Assembly: GCA_004347865.1 (NCBI GenBank) | Contig: QNUZ01000081.1 | Coordinates: forward strand, 1 to 9,616 | Length of the DNA stretch: 9,616 bases | From: Archaeoglobi archaeon | GTDB taxonomy: Archaea; Halobacteriota; Archaeoglobi; Archaeoglobales; Archaeoglobaceae | Direction of reading: 5' to 3' | Shown: positions 1 to 4,857 of the stretch, in pieces | Position numbering within the stretch: the stretch's first letter is position 1 | Layout of the letters: the number at the start of each line of letters is the position of its first letter | Notes under the pieces: generated by a model | The model's database searches: none | What the model was told of the DNA's origin: nothing | What the model saw: the letters and a program-made list of their open reading frames with translations, nothing else | Made by a program: the position numbers and the translations under genes

Positions 1-423
1 CAGAGGATCGAGGATTTTGGTGATTTAAAAACCCTAGTTGATGGCGATTGGGCTTGCTATATAACTTACAAAACGAAGAAACCCTCATTTGTAGACTGCT
101 CGAAGGTGGGCTTTAACAGGAAGAGGGTGGAGTTTCTAGTAAAGGAGAACTTTGCAGTTCTGGCTTTGCCCTTGGTTGGTTATGAAACGAAGCTTGAAGG
201 TTGGAACAGAAAAGCGCTGGATTTCCTTGCTGAGGACAACCTTGATGTTTCCAGTTTTAAAACGGAGCACAAGGAGTTTTCTTCTAGCGGTTCATACCGC
301 GCTGCAGGCTTGCCTGTGGCAATAACTGAGCTAGAATTCGATGGGGAGTTTTTTGAATTCTATCTTCCCGCAGGTTGCTATGGAACAGTTCTATTAAGAG
401 AGTTTGTCAAGAAACAGCCTTAG
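1..423 (+). CDS. truD: tRNA pseudouridine synthase D (TruD/Pus7 family), C-terminal part
   Basis: The frame is open from base 1, so this is the last 140 residues of a gene that begins before the window; the GTG at 106 is internal, not a start. The tail FYLPAGCYGTVLLREFVK, the segment LPLVGYETKL and the GSYRAAGLP segment match the C-terminal end of archaeal TruD, where this part closes the catalytic fold after the TRUD insertion domain. TruD/Pus7 enzymes convert a specific uridine to pseudouridine in tRNA, in the cytoplasm. The catalytic Asp lies upstream and cannot be checked here. The usual paired arginines after the glycine (G-x-RR-P-L in relatives, from memory) are replaced by SYRAA, a mild divergence. 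The gene ends at TAG 421-423, directly before an insertion-sequence remnant, with no obvious U-tract terminator. Confidence 0.85.
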   Translation, partial: QRIEDFGDLKTLVDGDWACYITYKTKKPSFVDCSKVGFNRKRVEFLVKENFAVLALPLVGYETKLEGWNRKALDFLAEDNLDVSSFKTEHKEFSSSGSYRAAGLPVAITELEFDGEFFEFYLPAGCYGTVLLREFVKKQP

Positions 424-431
424 AATCGAGA

Positions 432-450
432 GAAAAGCTTTATAAAAATA
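432..450 (+). promoter_or_regulatory. Possible TATA box upstream of the first IS-end hairpin
   Basis: GAAAAGCTTTATAAAAATAG has the purine-rich BRE plus TATA layout of an archaeal promoter just after the truD stop. A transcript would start around 465-470, inside the following hairpin, so no clear gene uses it. It may be a relic of the inserted element or simply A/T-rich sequence. Confidence 0.35.
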
Positions 451-458
451 GGTGCCCA

Positions 459-489
459 GAAAGCCCAGAGCTTTAGCTCTGGGGTGAAT
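459..489 (+). repeat. IS200/IS605-type right-end hairpin, upstream copy (degenerate)
   Basis: CCCAGAGC (464-471) and GCTCTGGG (476-483) form a perfect 8-bp stem around the loop TTTA. The composition GAAAGCCC...TTTAG...GGGGTGA resembles the right end of archaeal IS605/IS1341-type elements, and read in frame 460 it spells KAQSFSSGV, a weak echo of the EAPEFSRGV at the second copy. The terminal T-C-A-C cleavage motif expected at such ends is missing (TGAATAGG instead), so this copy looks decayed. It could alternatively act as a terminator hairpin for truD, but no U-tract follows. Confidence 0.5.
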
Positions 490-490
490 A

Positions 491-507
491 GGAAAAGTTT
501 AAATAGT
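491..507 (+). promoter_or_regulatory. Strong archaeal BRE/TATA promoter
   Basis: GGAAAAGTTTAAATAG is a near-ideal BRE (GGAAAAG) plus TATA (TTTAAATA, 498-505). Initiation about 25 bp downstream falls near 527-530, at the GGGGAC that opens the structured RNA. No other convincing TATA box was seen between here and the ferritin-like gene at 715, so this promoter may drive both the RNA and that gene. Confidence 0.65.
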
Positions 508-526
508 TCTGTGTTAGAGAGCTCTT

Positions 527-696
527 GGGGACGTTCCCTTGCAGAGGTAAGTCCAGATCTGCGAGATGAATATAACCCATGCCTTAACGAGAGGCATGGG
601 ATGGGGGAGCTTGGCTTTAGAACCGGCAGATGAGGGGAAGGGATGAAGAATCCCTTAACGCCGGAAGCTCCCGAGTTTAGTCGTGGAGTGGCTCAC
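527..696 (+). ncRNA. Putative orphan TnpB guide (omega/re) RNA-like structured transcript
   Basis: Starting about 25 bp after the TATA box, the sequence folds compactly. Seen are GGGA/TCCC around 528-538, GCAGA/TCTGC (541-562), an 8-bp perfect stem CCCATGCC/GGCATGGG (576-583 with 593-600), and a long stem GGGAGCTT/AAGCTCCC (605-612 with 665-672). The latter is extended by CCGGC/GCCGG (623-627 with 660-664) around an inner 7-bp hairpin AAGGGAT/ATCCCTT (638-644 with 650-656). It ends in an IS605-type right end finishing CTCAC at 696. In IS200/IS605 elements the omega/re RNA is made from exactly this region, overlapping the tnpB 3' end and right end, with the guide beginning right after the element boundary (here 697 onward). 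That assignment is inference; a structured leader of the ferritin-like gene is the main alternative. Confidence 0.5.
664..696 (+). repeat. IS200/IS605-type right end, downstream copy
   Basis: GAAGCTCCCGAGTTTAG followed by TCGTGGAGTGGCTCAC forms an imperfect hairpin: CTCC (668-671) with GGAG (685-688) and CGA (672-674) with TCG (681-683), leaving T684 bulged and the loop GTTTAG. The GAAGC...TTTAG...GTGG-x-TCAC layout is that of IS605/IS1341-family right ends. The 5' arm (665-672) is also the 3' arm of the long stem with 605-612, so the hairpin and the long stem are mutually exclusive. Confidence 0.6.
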
Positions 697-714
697 TAAT
701 CAGGAAATCCAAAA

Positions 715-1023
715 ATGGCTATGATGGGTGTAAATCCGAGCCTGATAGTAAGGGACAAGCCCTATACCAAGGAGGAGTTGATGGAGGCTTTAAGGCTTGC
801 AATTTCCGCGGAGCTGGATGCAATAAACCTATACGAGCAAATGGCCAAATTTACGCAGGATGAAAAATGCAAGAAGATGTTTCTCGACGTTGCGAAAGAG
901 GAAAAAACTCATGTCGGCGAGTTTTTGGCATTGCTCCTGAGCTTGGATATTCAGCAGGTTAAAGAGCTGAAAGAAGGATTTAAAGAGGTAGAAGAAGAAA
1001 CTGGAATAAAAACGACCCTTTAA
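715..1023 (+). CDS. Encapsulated-ferritin-like (EncFtn) iron-storage protein, stand-alone
   Basis: A 102-residue, all-helical protein closely resembling, from memory, the N-terminal ferritin-like domain of the Pyrococcus furiosus encapsulin fusion (shared N-P-x-L-I-x-R-D-K-P-Y-T-K-E-E-L-M-E and A-E-L-D-A-I-N-L-Y-E-Q-M-A). EncFtn proteins are two-helix hairpins that assemble into rings with a di-iron ferroxidase site between subunits. The expected ligands are present: Glu33 and, 30 residues on, Glu63-x-x-His66, the same spacing as in bacterial EncFtn. The chain stops at about the point where the Pyrococcus protein continues into its linker and shell domain. ATG codons also lie at 721 and 724; the one at 721 fits the family N-terminus best, but 715 has a weak purine-rich site (CAGGAAAT) at a plausible distance. 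The stop overlaps the next gene's start (TAATG). No encapsulin is visible nearby. Confidence 0.85.
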   Translation: MAMMGVNPSLIVRDKPYTKEELMEALRLAISAELDAINLYEQMAKFTQDEKCKKMFLDVAKEEKTHVGEFLALLLSLDIQQVKELKEGFKEVEEETGIKTTL

Positions 1024-1337
1024 TGGACAGAATAAATTTTGATTTGGAATTCGTTCCGCTAATCATTGCCGGAACCAAGAAGACAACTATTAGGAAGGGA
1101 ATAAAGAGCTATCCGGTAGGGAGAATAGTCGAGCTAACTGCAGACAGCAAACGGTTTGCAATGGCTAGAGTTAAGAAAGTCGTAGTGAAGAGAGTATCAG
1201 AATTGAGCGAAGAAGATGCAAAAACTGATGGTTTCGAAAGTAGAGAAGAACTGCTCAGGACATTGAAGAGGATATACGGAGAAATAAATGAATCGGAATT
1301 CGTTACAATTGTTCACTTTGAGGTCATAAGTCTTTAG
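1023..1337 (+). CDS. ASCH domain protein
   Basis: A 104-residue protein consisting of one ASCH domain, a beta-barrel fold related to PUA that binds RNA or nucleotides. The family signature G-x-K-x-x-T-x-R is visible as G17, K19, T22 and R24 (AGTKKTTIR), after the typical opening in which hydrophobic residues precede I-x-x-G. The central VKKVVVKRVSELSEEDAKTDGF matches the usual pattern linking the barrel strands to a helix with DGF. Short archaeal ASCH proteins are thought to act in RNA metabolism or translation, and some bacterial relatives have ribonuclease or amidohydrolase activity; the substrate here is unknown. The start codon shares a base with the stop of the ferritin-like gene, so the two are translationally coupled, though no functional link is obvious. 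Its 3' end overlaps the opposing radical SAM gene by 14 bp. Confidence 0.85.
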   Translation: MDRINFDLEFVPLIIAGTKKTTIRKGIKSYPVGRIVELTADSKRFAMARVKKVVVKRVSELSEEDAKTDGFESREELLRTLKRIYGEINESEFVTIVHFEVISL

Positions 1338-2727
1338 AGATGGCAAGCATGAGTTGTTCGAATTCCTTAACGAGTCTCGATTTTCTGTAACCGTGATCAA
1401 TGAAGTCCCAAGGTAGTTCAGCGTCGATTTTAATAGCATCTAGAAATCCGAGATATCTACGATAGTTTTCTCCCTCTAGGATACCTGAAACGCTTTGATC
1501 TCCTCTTGCAAGGATTGTCTGGATAACGAATTCGTTCAGATTCGGTTTAGAAAGCTCTATTCCGCATCTTTGTGAAAGCATACTCAGCAATTCTACCTTT
1601 TTCTTCAACCCAGCGACTCCACCATGCCCTCCAAAACTAAGCCACTGCAAAGGTGTATGGGGCTTAGGAACAAGTGGATTCACCGAGATCTCAATCTTCG
1701 GAATGTACTTTTTTAATTCCTCCCCTTGTTCTACAATTCTTCGAACGTCGTCTATACTTTCTCCGGGAATTCCTATCATATAATAGAGCTTGAGCTTTTC
1801 GAATTTTCCTGCGGAGATCTCTGCTACCATTTTTACGTCTTCAAAGCTGAACCCCTTCTTCAGGAACTCCGAAAGTTCTGTAGAGGCTGTTTCAGGAGCC
1901 AATGTTATGGTTCTTACGTTTCCGGCTCTTAGAAGCTCTAAAAGCTCCTCATCGAGGGTATCTGCCCTGAGAGAACTTGGAGAGACCTCGAATCCTTTTT
2001 CAATAAAAATTTGCAGAATATCCTTAAAATTTGGGTGATCGGTGGGTGAAGGGGCTATAATAGCCACCTTGTTCACCCCTTTAATTTCAGGCAAATCCTC
2101 AACCCCTCTCCAGCGTGGGGGAGCATAGATCTGCCTTACAAGGCAAAAAGTACACTTTCGAATACAGCCTCTGCCGATCTCAAGTAAAAAACATCTTCCG
2201 TAAGCCCCATCTGCTATTATCTCGTTCTCAAGATGCTTTCCAAGCTTTGGGAAAACTCTTCTAACTTTTTCTTCCTTTCCTGTATAGATTCCTTTGATTC
2301 CACAAAGCTCTTCGGGAGATCTCACACTCAAAATCTCTTGAAGTCTTCCTTCAACTTCTCCAATGAAGAAAGCGTCAAAAAATTGGAGCAATGGTTTTGG
2401 ATTTTCCATCACACAGGGACCACCTGCAATCTTTATCCCTTTGAAATTGCTTTTTCTGATAATCTCGACTGTTTTGAAGTAATCCGTCTCGTATTGAAGG
2501 CTGAAAAGAGCGAAGTCAAACTCTGAGAGCGGTGTCTGGGATTCAAGGCTTTTTAGCCCATCGAATATGTCTGCATAAAACCTTTCGCAGATGGCGAACT
2601 CATTTACCTCAGCGTAAATCTGCTGAATGCCTATGTTTGCTATCCCCCCAACGTATCGGTTTGGATATACAAGCGCAACCTTCTTCAGACCCTTCCGGAA
2701 TTTACGCTGGAATGGATTGAACTCCAT
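1324..2727 (-). CDS. Radical SAM protein with N-terminal B12-binding-like domain
   Basis: A 467-residue cytoplasmic protein. Residues about 15-170 look like a B12-binding-type Rossmann domain (KKVALVYPNRY at the start, KIAGGP near 102, DAFFIGEVEG near 118-127), but the D-x-H-x-x-G signature for base-off cobalamin binding is not seen. The radical SAM core follows, with the [4Fe-4S] motif C-x3-C-x2-C at Cys188, Cys192 and Cys195 (GRGCIRKCTFC), then SLRADTLDEELLELL, LAPETAS, MIGIPGE (318-323) and VPKPHTPLQW (353-362). These are typical of the large uncharacterised group related to methylthiotransferases and to TIGR03960-type proteins. The C-terminal 90 residues lack a clear TRAM domain, arguing against a true MiaB-type enzyme. 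The reaction is unknown. It is transcribed alone from the promoter shared with the MBL gene; its ATG would be about 30 bp after the TATA box. Confidence 0.85.
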   Translation of the reverse strand: MEFNPFQRKFRKGLKKVALVYPNRYVGGIANIGIQQIYAEVNEFAICERFYADIFDGLKSLESQTPLSEFDFALFSLQYETDYFKTVEIIRKSNFKGIKIAGGPCVMENPKPLLQFFDAFFIGEVEGRLQEILSVRSPEELCGIKGIYTGKEEKVRRVFPKLGKHLENEIIADGAYGRCFLLEIGRGCIRKCTFCLVRQIYAPPRWRGVEDLPEIKGVNKVAIIAPSPTDHPNFKDILQIFIEKGFEVSPSSLRADTLDEELLELLRAGNVRTITLAPETASTELSEFLKKGFSFEDVKMVAEISAGKFEKLKLYYMIGIPGESIDDVRRIVEQGEELKKYIPKIEISVNPLVPKPHTPLQWLSFGGHGGVAGLKKKVELLSMLSQRCGIELSKPNLNEFVIQTILARGDQSVSGILEGENYRRYLGFLDAIKIDAELPWDFIDHGYRKSRLVKEFEQLMLAISKDL

Positions 2728-2751
2728 AATCCTTCAATTTAACGTCGGCAA

Positions 2752-2770
2752 AAAGATTTTAACTTTTCCC
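2752..2770. promoter_or_regulatory. Shared divergent TATA region (radical SAM / MBL genes)
   Basis: The 57-bp intergenic gap has one A/T block, AAAGATTTTAACTTTTCCC. Read on the plus strand it gives AAAAAG plus ATTTTAAC about 25 bp before the ATG at 2785; read on the minus strand it gives GGGAAAAG plus TTAAAATC about 32 bp before the ATG at 2727. Both mRNAs would then be leaderless or nearly so, and a single TBP-binding site may serve both directions. Confidence 0.55.
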
Positions 2771-2784
2771 GCACTCATATTTGC

Positions 2785-3705
2785 ATGAATATAATCGAAG
2801 CGGCAAATAACCTGTACCTAGTGGACCTCCCCCAGAACCTAGAGGGCTTCAGGAAGTTCATAAGCTGTTGGGTGGTAAAAAACGGGTCTAAAGCTATGCT
2901 TGTCGATGTCGGCCCGAAATCGACCATTCCCAAGCTGATAGAAGCTCTAAACTTTCTCGGAATAAAAAAAGTTGAATTTATACTCCTAACTCACATTCAT
3001 CTGGATCACTCAGGTGGAATCGCTGAAATTCTTGAAAGATTCCCTGATGCGAAAGTTGTTGCTCACAAAAGTGCTATAAAGCATTTAATAAACCCTGAAA
3101 AGCTTTGGAAAGCCTCTTTGGAGACTATTGGAGAAATAGCGAAATCGTACGGGGAGCCGAGGGGGATAAGCGAGTCAAATATATATTCCGGAAAGCCGGA
3201 ATTTGCGGGAAACAGCGTTGAGATCATAGAAACCCCCGGACATGCTCCCCATCACCAAAGCTACCTTTTTGGCGAATTCCTTTTCATTGGGGAGTGCGTA
3301 GGGGTTCACGTTCCGCTTAAGAACGACTACTATCTGCGTCCCGCAACCCCGCCAAAGTTTTACTACGAACCGGCTATGGCCAGTCTAGAGAAAATTCTTA
3401 AACTCGGAAGCAAGCGAGTTTGCTTCGCCCATTTCGGATTCAAGAGAGACAGCATTGAGATTGCGGAAAGGGCTATGAAGCAGCTCAGACTGTGGGTTTC
3501 AACAGTTTATGAGATAGCCTGCAGGAGAGACATAAGAGACGAAAAAGAGATTTGCAGAATTGCGAAGGAAGAACTGCTGGAGAAAGACACCAAGTTCTCG
3601 AATTATAGGCTCCTAGATGATGACATAAAGAGGAGAGAGGACTTTTTCATCGCAAATACTCTAAAAGGCATCCAGGAATACGTTTACGAGACTCACTGTA
3701 TTTGA
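2785..3705 (+). CDS. Metallo-beta-lactamase-fold hydrolase
   Basis: A 306-residue cytoplasmic protein with the MBL metal-binding motif THIHLDHSGG (His70, His72, Asp74, His75), a further ligand His153 in TPGHAPHH and His216 in FAHFG. The position that usually carries the bridging Asp in glyoxalase-II-like enzymes appears to be Glu170 (FIGE), a substitution that may affect metal geometry or be normal for this subfamily. The first 220 residues form the MBL domain; the C-terminal 85 residues (from about 222) are helical and charged and probably cover the active site. Substrate is unknown; the family includes thioesterases, glyoxalases and nucleases, but no RNase-type beta-CASP domain is present. 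The start gives a leaderless message. The tatC ribosome-binding site overlaps this gene's stop codon, so the two probably form an operon. Confidence 0.88.
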   Translation: MNIIEAANNLYLVDLPQNLEGFRKFISCWVVKNGSKAMLVDVGPKSTIPKLIEALNFLGIKKVEFILLTHIHLDHSGGIAEILERFPDAKVVAHKSAIKHLINPEKLWKASLETIGEIAKSYGEPRGISESNIYSGKPEFAGNSVEIIETPGHAPHHQSYLFGEFLFIGECVGVHVPLKNDYYLRPATPPKFYYEPAMASLEKILKLGSKRVCFAHFGFKRDSIEIAERAMKQLRLWVSTVYEIACRRDIRDEKEICRIAKEELLEKDTKFSNYRLLDDDIKRREDFFIANTLKGIQEYVYETHCI

Positions 3706-3709
3706 GGTG
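3704..3709 (+). promoter_or_regulatory. Ribosome-binding site deciding the TTG start of tatC
   Basis: GAGGTG complements the archaeal 16S rRNA tail, overlaps the TGA stop of the MBL gene and lies 5 bases before TTG 3715. No ATG lies closer, so TTG is the likely start and translation of the two genes is probably coupled. Confidence 0.7.
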
Positions 3710-3714
3710 CTCGA

Positions 3715-4548
3715 TTGGAGGCAAAAGACTGGGCAAGAATACTGGTTGAGATAAGGAAAAGCCTTATAAAAATCTTCACAATTTTAGTCATTTCTATCAT
3801 CGTTTCTTTTCCGTTTACCGCCAGCATCATCCAATTTGTCATTGATGAGCTTTATCCGAGGCCATTACTAAGTACCGAAGAGATTCAGAGAATCTCAGAA
3901 GAGCTCCAGAAATCGGCAGATAACTTAAAGAACGCCAGCGCAACCGATGCTTTACAGGAGCTCAGAAAAATTTCAAAGCTGATTTCCCCATATGCCGGTC
4001 CAGTGGTACTAACGCCTCTGGAAGTTCTGGTACTCAGCATAAAGATTTCCATCGCGATCGGTATAGCTTCGGTGATACCCTACATAATATTCCTAGCAAG
4101 CCGAGCTCTGAAATCCAGAGGCCTTTTCAAAACGTCTACCATATATTACGTGATCTCATCGCTCATTCTCTTCTTTGTTGGAGTTATATACGGTTTCTTT
4201 ATATTAAAAATCATAATTCAATTTCTCCATAATATCACGGTATCCCAAGGAGTGATCCCCCTGTACAGCTTGGCCGAATTTGTGAACTTCGCCCTTTTCA
4301 TGATCTTCATATTCGGCTTTTTCTTCCAGATTCCCGTAGTAATGGTATTCCTTACTAGGAACCGGATTGTGCAATATGAGACCATAAAATACTATCGCAG
4401 GCACTGTTACGTGCTCTTTTTCGTTATATCGGCAATAGTGACACCCACGGTGGACGTTTTTACCCAGACAATGCTTGCAATTCCAATGATACTGCTGTTT
4501 GAGTTTGGTCTCTTATTCTCAAAGATATTCAGTCCTGCTCAGTCCTGA
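3715..4548 (+). CDS. tatC: Twin-arginine translocase subunit TatC (divergent paralogue)
   Basis: A 277-residue membrane protein with six predicted helices: about 17-37, 105-127, 142-166, 188-214, 233-249 and 252-270. TatC hallmarks are the N-terminal LVEIRKSL (Glu12, Arg14, matching the conserved L-x-E-L-R), TPLEVLVLSIKIS (100-112), FFFQIPVVMVFL (202-213) and YYRRHCYVLFFVISAIVTPTVDVFTQTMLAIP (226-257). TatC recognises twin-arginine signal peptides and, with TatA, exports folded proteins. Three oddities stand out. The first extracytoplasmic loop (about 44-98) is long, charged and helical. The membrane Glu of F-E-x-P in helix 4 is Gln205. The loop between helices 2 and 3 (RALKSRGLFK) lacks the Glu that in E. 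coli helps bind the arginines. No tatA is in view. It is probably cotranscribed with the MBL gene, and its end overlaps the DUF211 gene by 20 bp. Confidence 0.9.
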   Translation: MEAKDWARILVEIRKSLIKIFTILVISIIVSFPFTASIIQFVIDELYPRPLLSTEEIQRISEELQKSADNLKNASATDALQELRKISKLISPYAGPVVLTPLEVLVLSIKISIAIGIASVIPYIIFLASRALKSRGLFKTSTIYYVISSLILFFVGVIYGFFILKIIIQFLHNITVSQGVIPLYSLAEFVNFALFMIFIFGFFFQIPVVMVFLTRNRIVQYETIKYYRRHCYVLFFVISAIVTPTVDVFTQTMLAIPMILLFEFGLLFSKIFSPAQS

Positions 4549-4816
4549 CGGACTCCACAATCTTCTTCCCAGCAACGACTTCGTCAATACTGTGCACGAC
4601 CCCTCCTAGATCCTCTATGACTCTTCTGATCTCATCGTAGTCCATATCCGTGCCCACAATTGTGATCTTCACTGACTCTGTCTCTTGGTCAATCTCGGAC
4701 AGGGTAATATTAACGCCCTCAACGTTCTCCAGCTGGCTAAGCTTCATCGCAAAGAATACATTTGAAGGTTCATGCGACTTCAGAACGTCGAGCACCACTC
4801 TTCTCAGTCCCCCCAT
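4529..4816 (-). CDS. DUF211 family protein
   Basis: A 95-residue cytoplasmic protein of the DUF211 family (PF02680), a small ferredoxin-like alpha/beta fold found almost only in archaea; its function is unknown. Diagnostic segments are GLRRVVLDVLK-x-HEP (3-16), VEGVNITLSEIDQETE (32-47), VKITI (49-53), DYDEIRRVIEDLGG (59-72) and HSIDEVVAGKKIVE (75-88), ending in the TEQD typical of relatives. An upstream ATG at 4834 would add MVINFC, but family members begin just before GLRR and the ATG at 4816 sits at the edge of a symmetric inverted repeat whose other edge is the start of the divergent PHP gene. The shorter start is therefore chosen. It converges on tatC with a 20-bp overlap. Confidence 0.9.
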   Translation of the reverse strand: MGGLRRVVLDVLKSHEPSNVFFAMKLSQLENVEGVNITLSEIDQETESVKITIVGTDMDYDEIRRVIEDLGGVVHSIDEVVAGKKIVESVRTEQD

Positions 4817-4857
4817 ACAAAAATTTATTACCATAAGTATTTCAAAGTTTTTGTATG
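4814..4857. promoter_or_regulatory. Symmetric divergent promoter with 10-bp inverted repeat ending in both start codons
   Basis: CATACAAAAA (4814-4823) and TTTTTGTATG (4848-4857) are perfect inverted copies separated by 24 bp; the outer CAT and ATG are the start codons of the DUF211 and PHP genes. A plus-strand TATA-like TTTATTA (4824-4830) lies about 28 bp before the PHP start, and a weaker minus-strand AAATACTTA lies about 24 bp before the DUF211 start. Both messages would be leaderless. Confidence 0.6.

Larger units (their letters stand above)
511..699 (+). pseudogene. Decayed 3' end of an IS200/IS605-family tnpB
   Basis: One frame stays open from before 511 to a TGA at 631-633, and after that single stop continues as EGMKNPLTPEAPEFSRGVAH to TAA 697-699. 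The terminal E-A-P-x-F-S-R-G-V pattern, encoded across the right-end hairpin, is typical of archaeal TnpB C-termini. The rest of tnpB (RuvC-like domain, zinc ribbon) is absent, and truD lies immediately upstream, so this is a remnant of roughly the last 60 codons. What is seen: the frame, the in-frame stop and the terminal motif. What is inferred: that the 511-630 part, which I do not recognise on its own, belongs to the same gene. No transposase tnpA is present. Confidence 0.5.

Noticed and set aside
106..423. Separate small gene beginning at GTG 106
   Set aside because: The frame is open to base 1 and the upstream residues continue the same TruD-like sequence, so the GTG is internal.
541..630. 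Short matches to RNase P RNA conserved segments (GAGGTAAGTCC, AGATGAATA, AGAACCGGC in order)
   Set aside because: Spacing is wrong: the first two are almost adjacent and the last two far apart, and the terminal helices expected of RNase P RNA are absent. The IS605 right-end explanation fits better.
527..700. Box C/D or H/ACA guide RNA
   Set aside because: Several GATGA-like strings occur, but no properly placed D box, and no ACA at the expected distance from the stems.
4817..4834. Upstream ATG start for the DUF211 gene adding MVINFC
   Set aside because: Family members start directly before GLRR, and the extra codons fall in the A/T-rich promoter region; it is not fully excluded.
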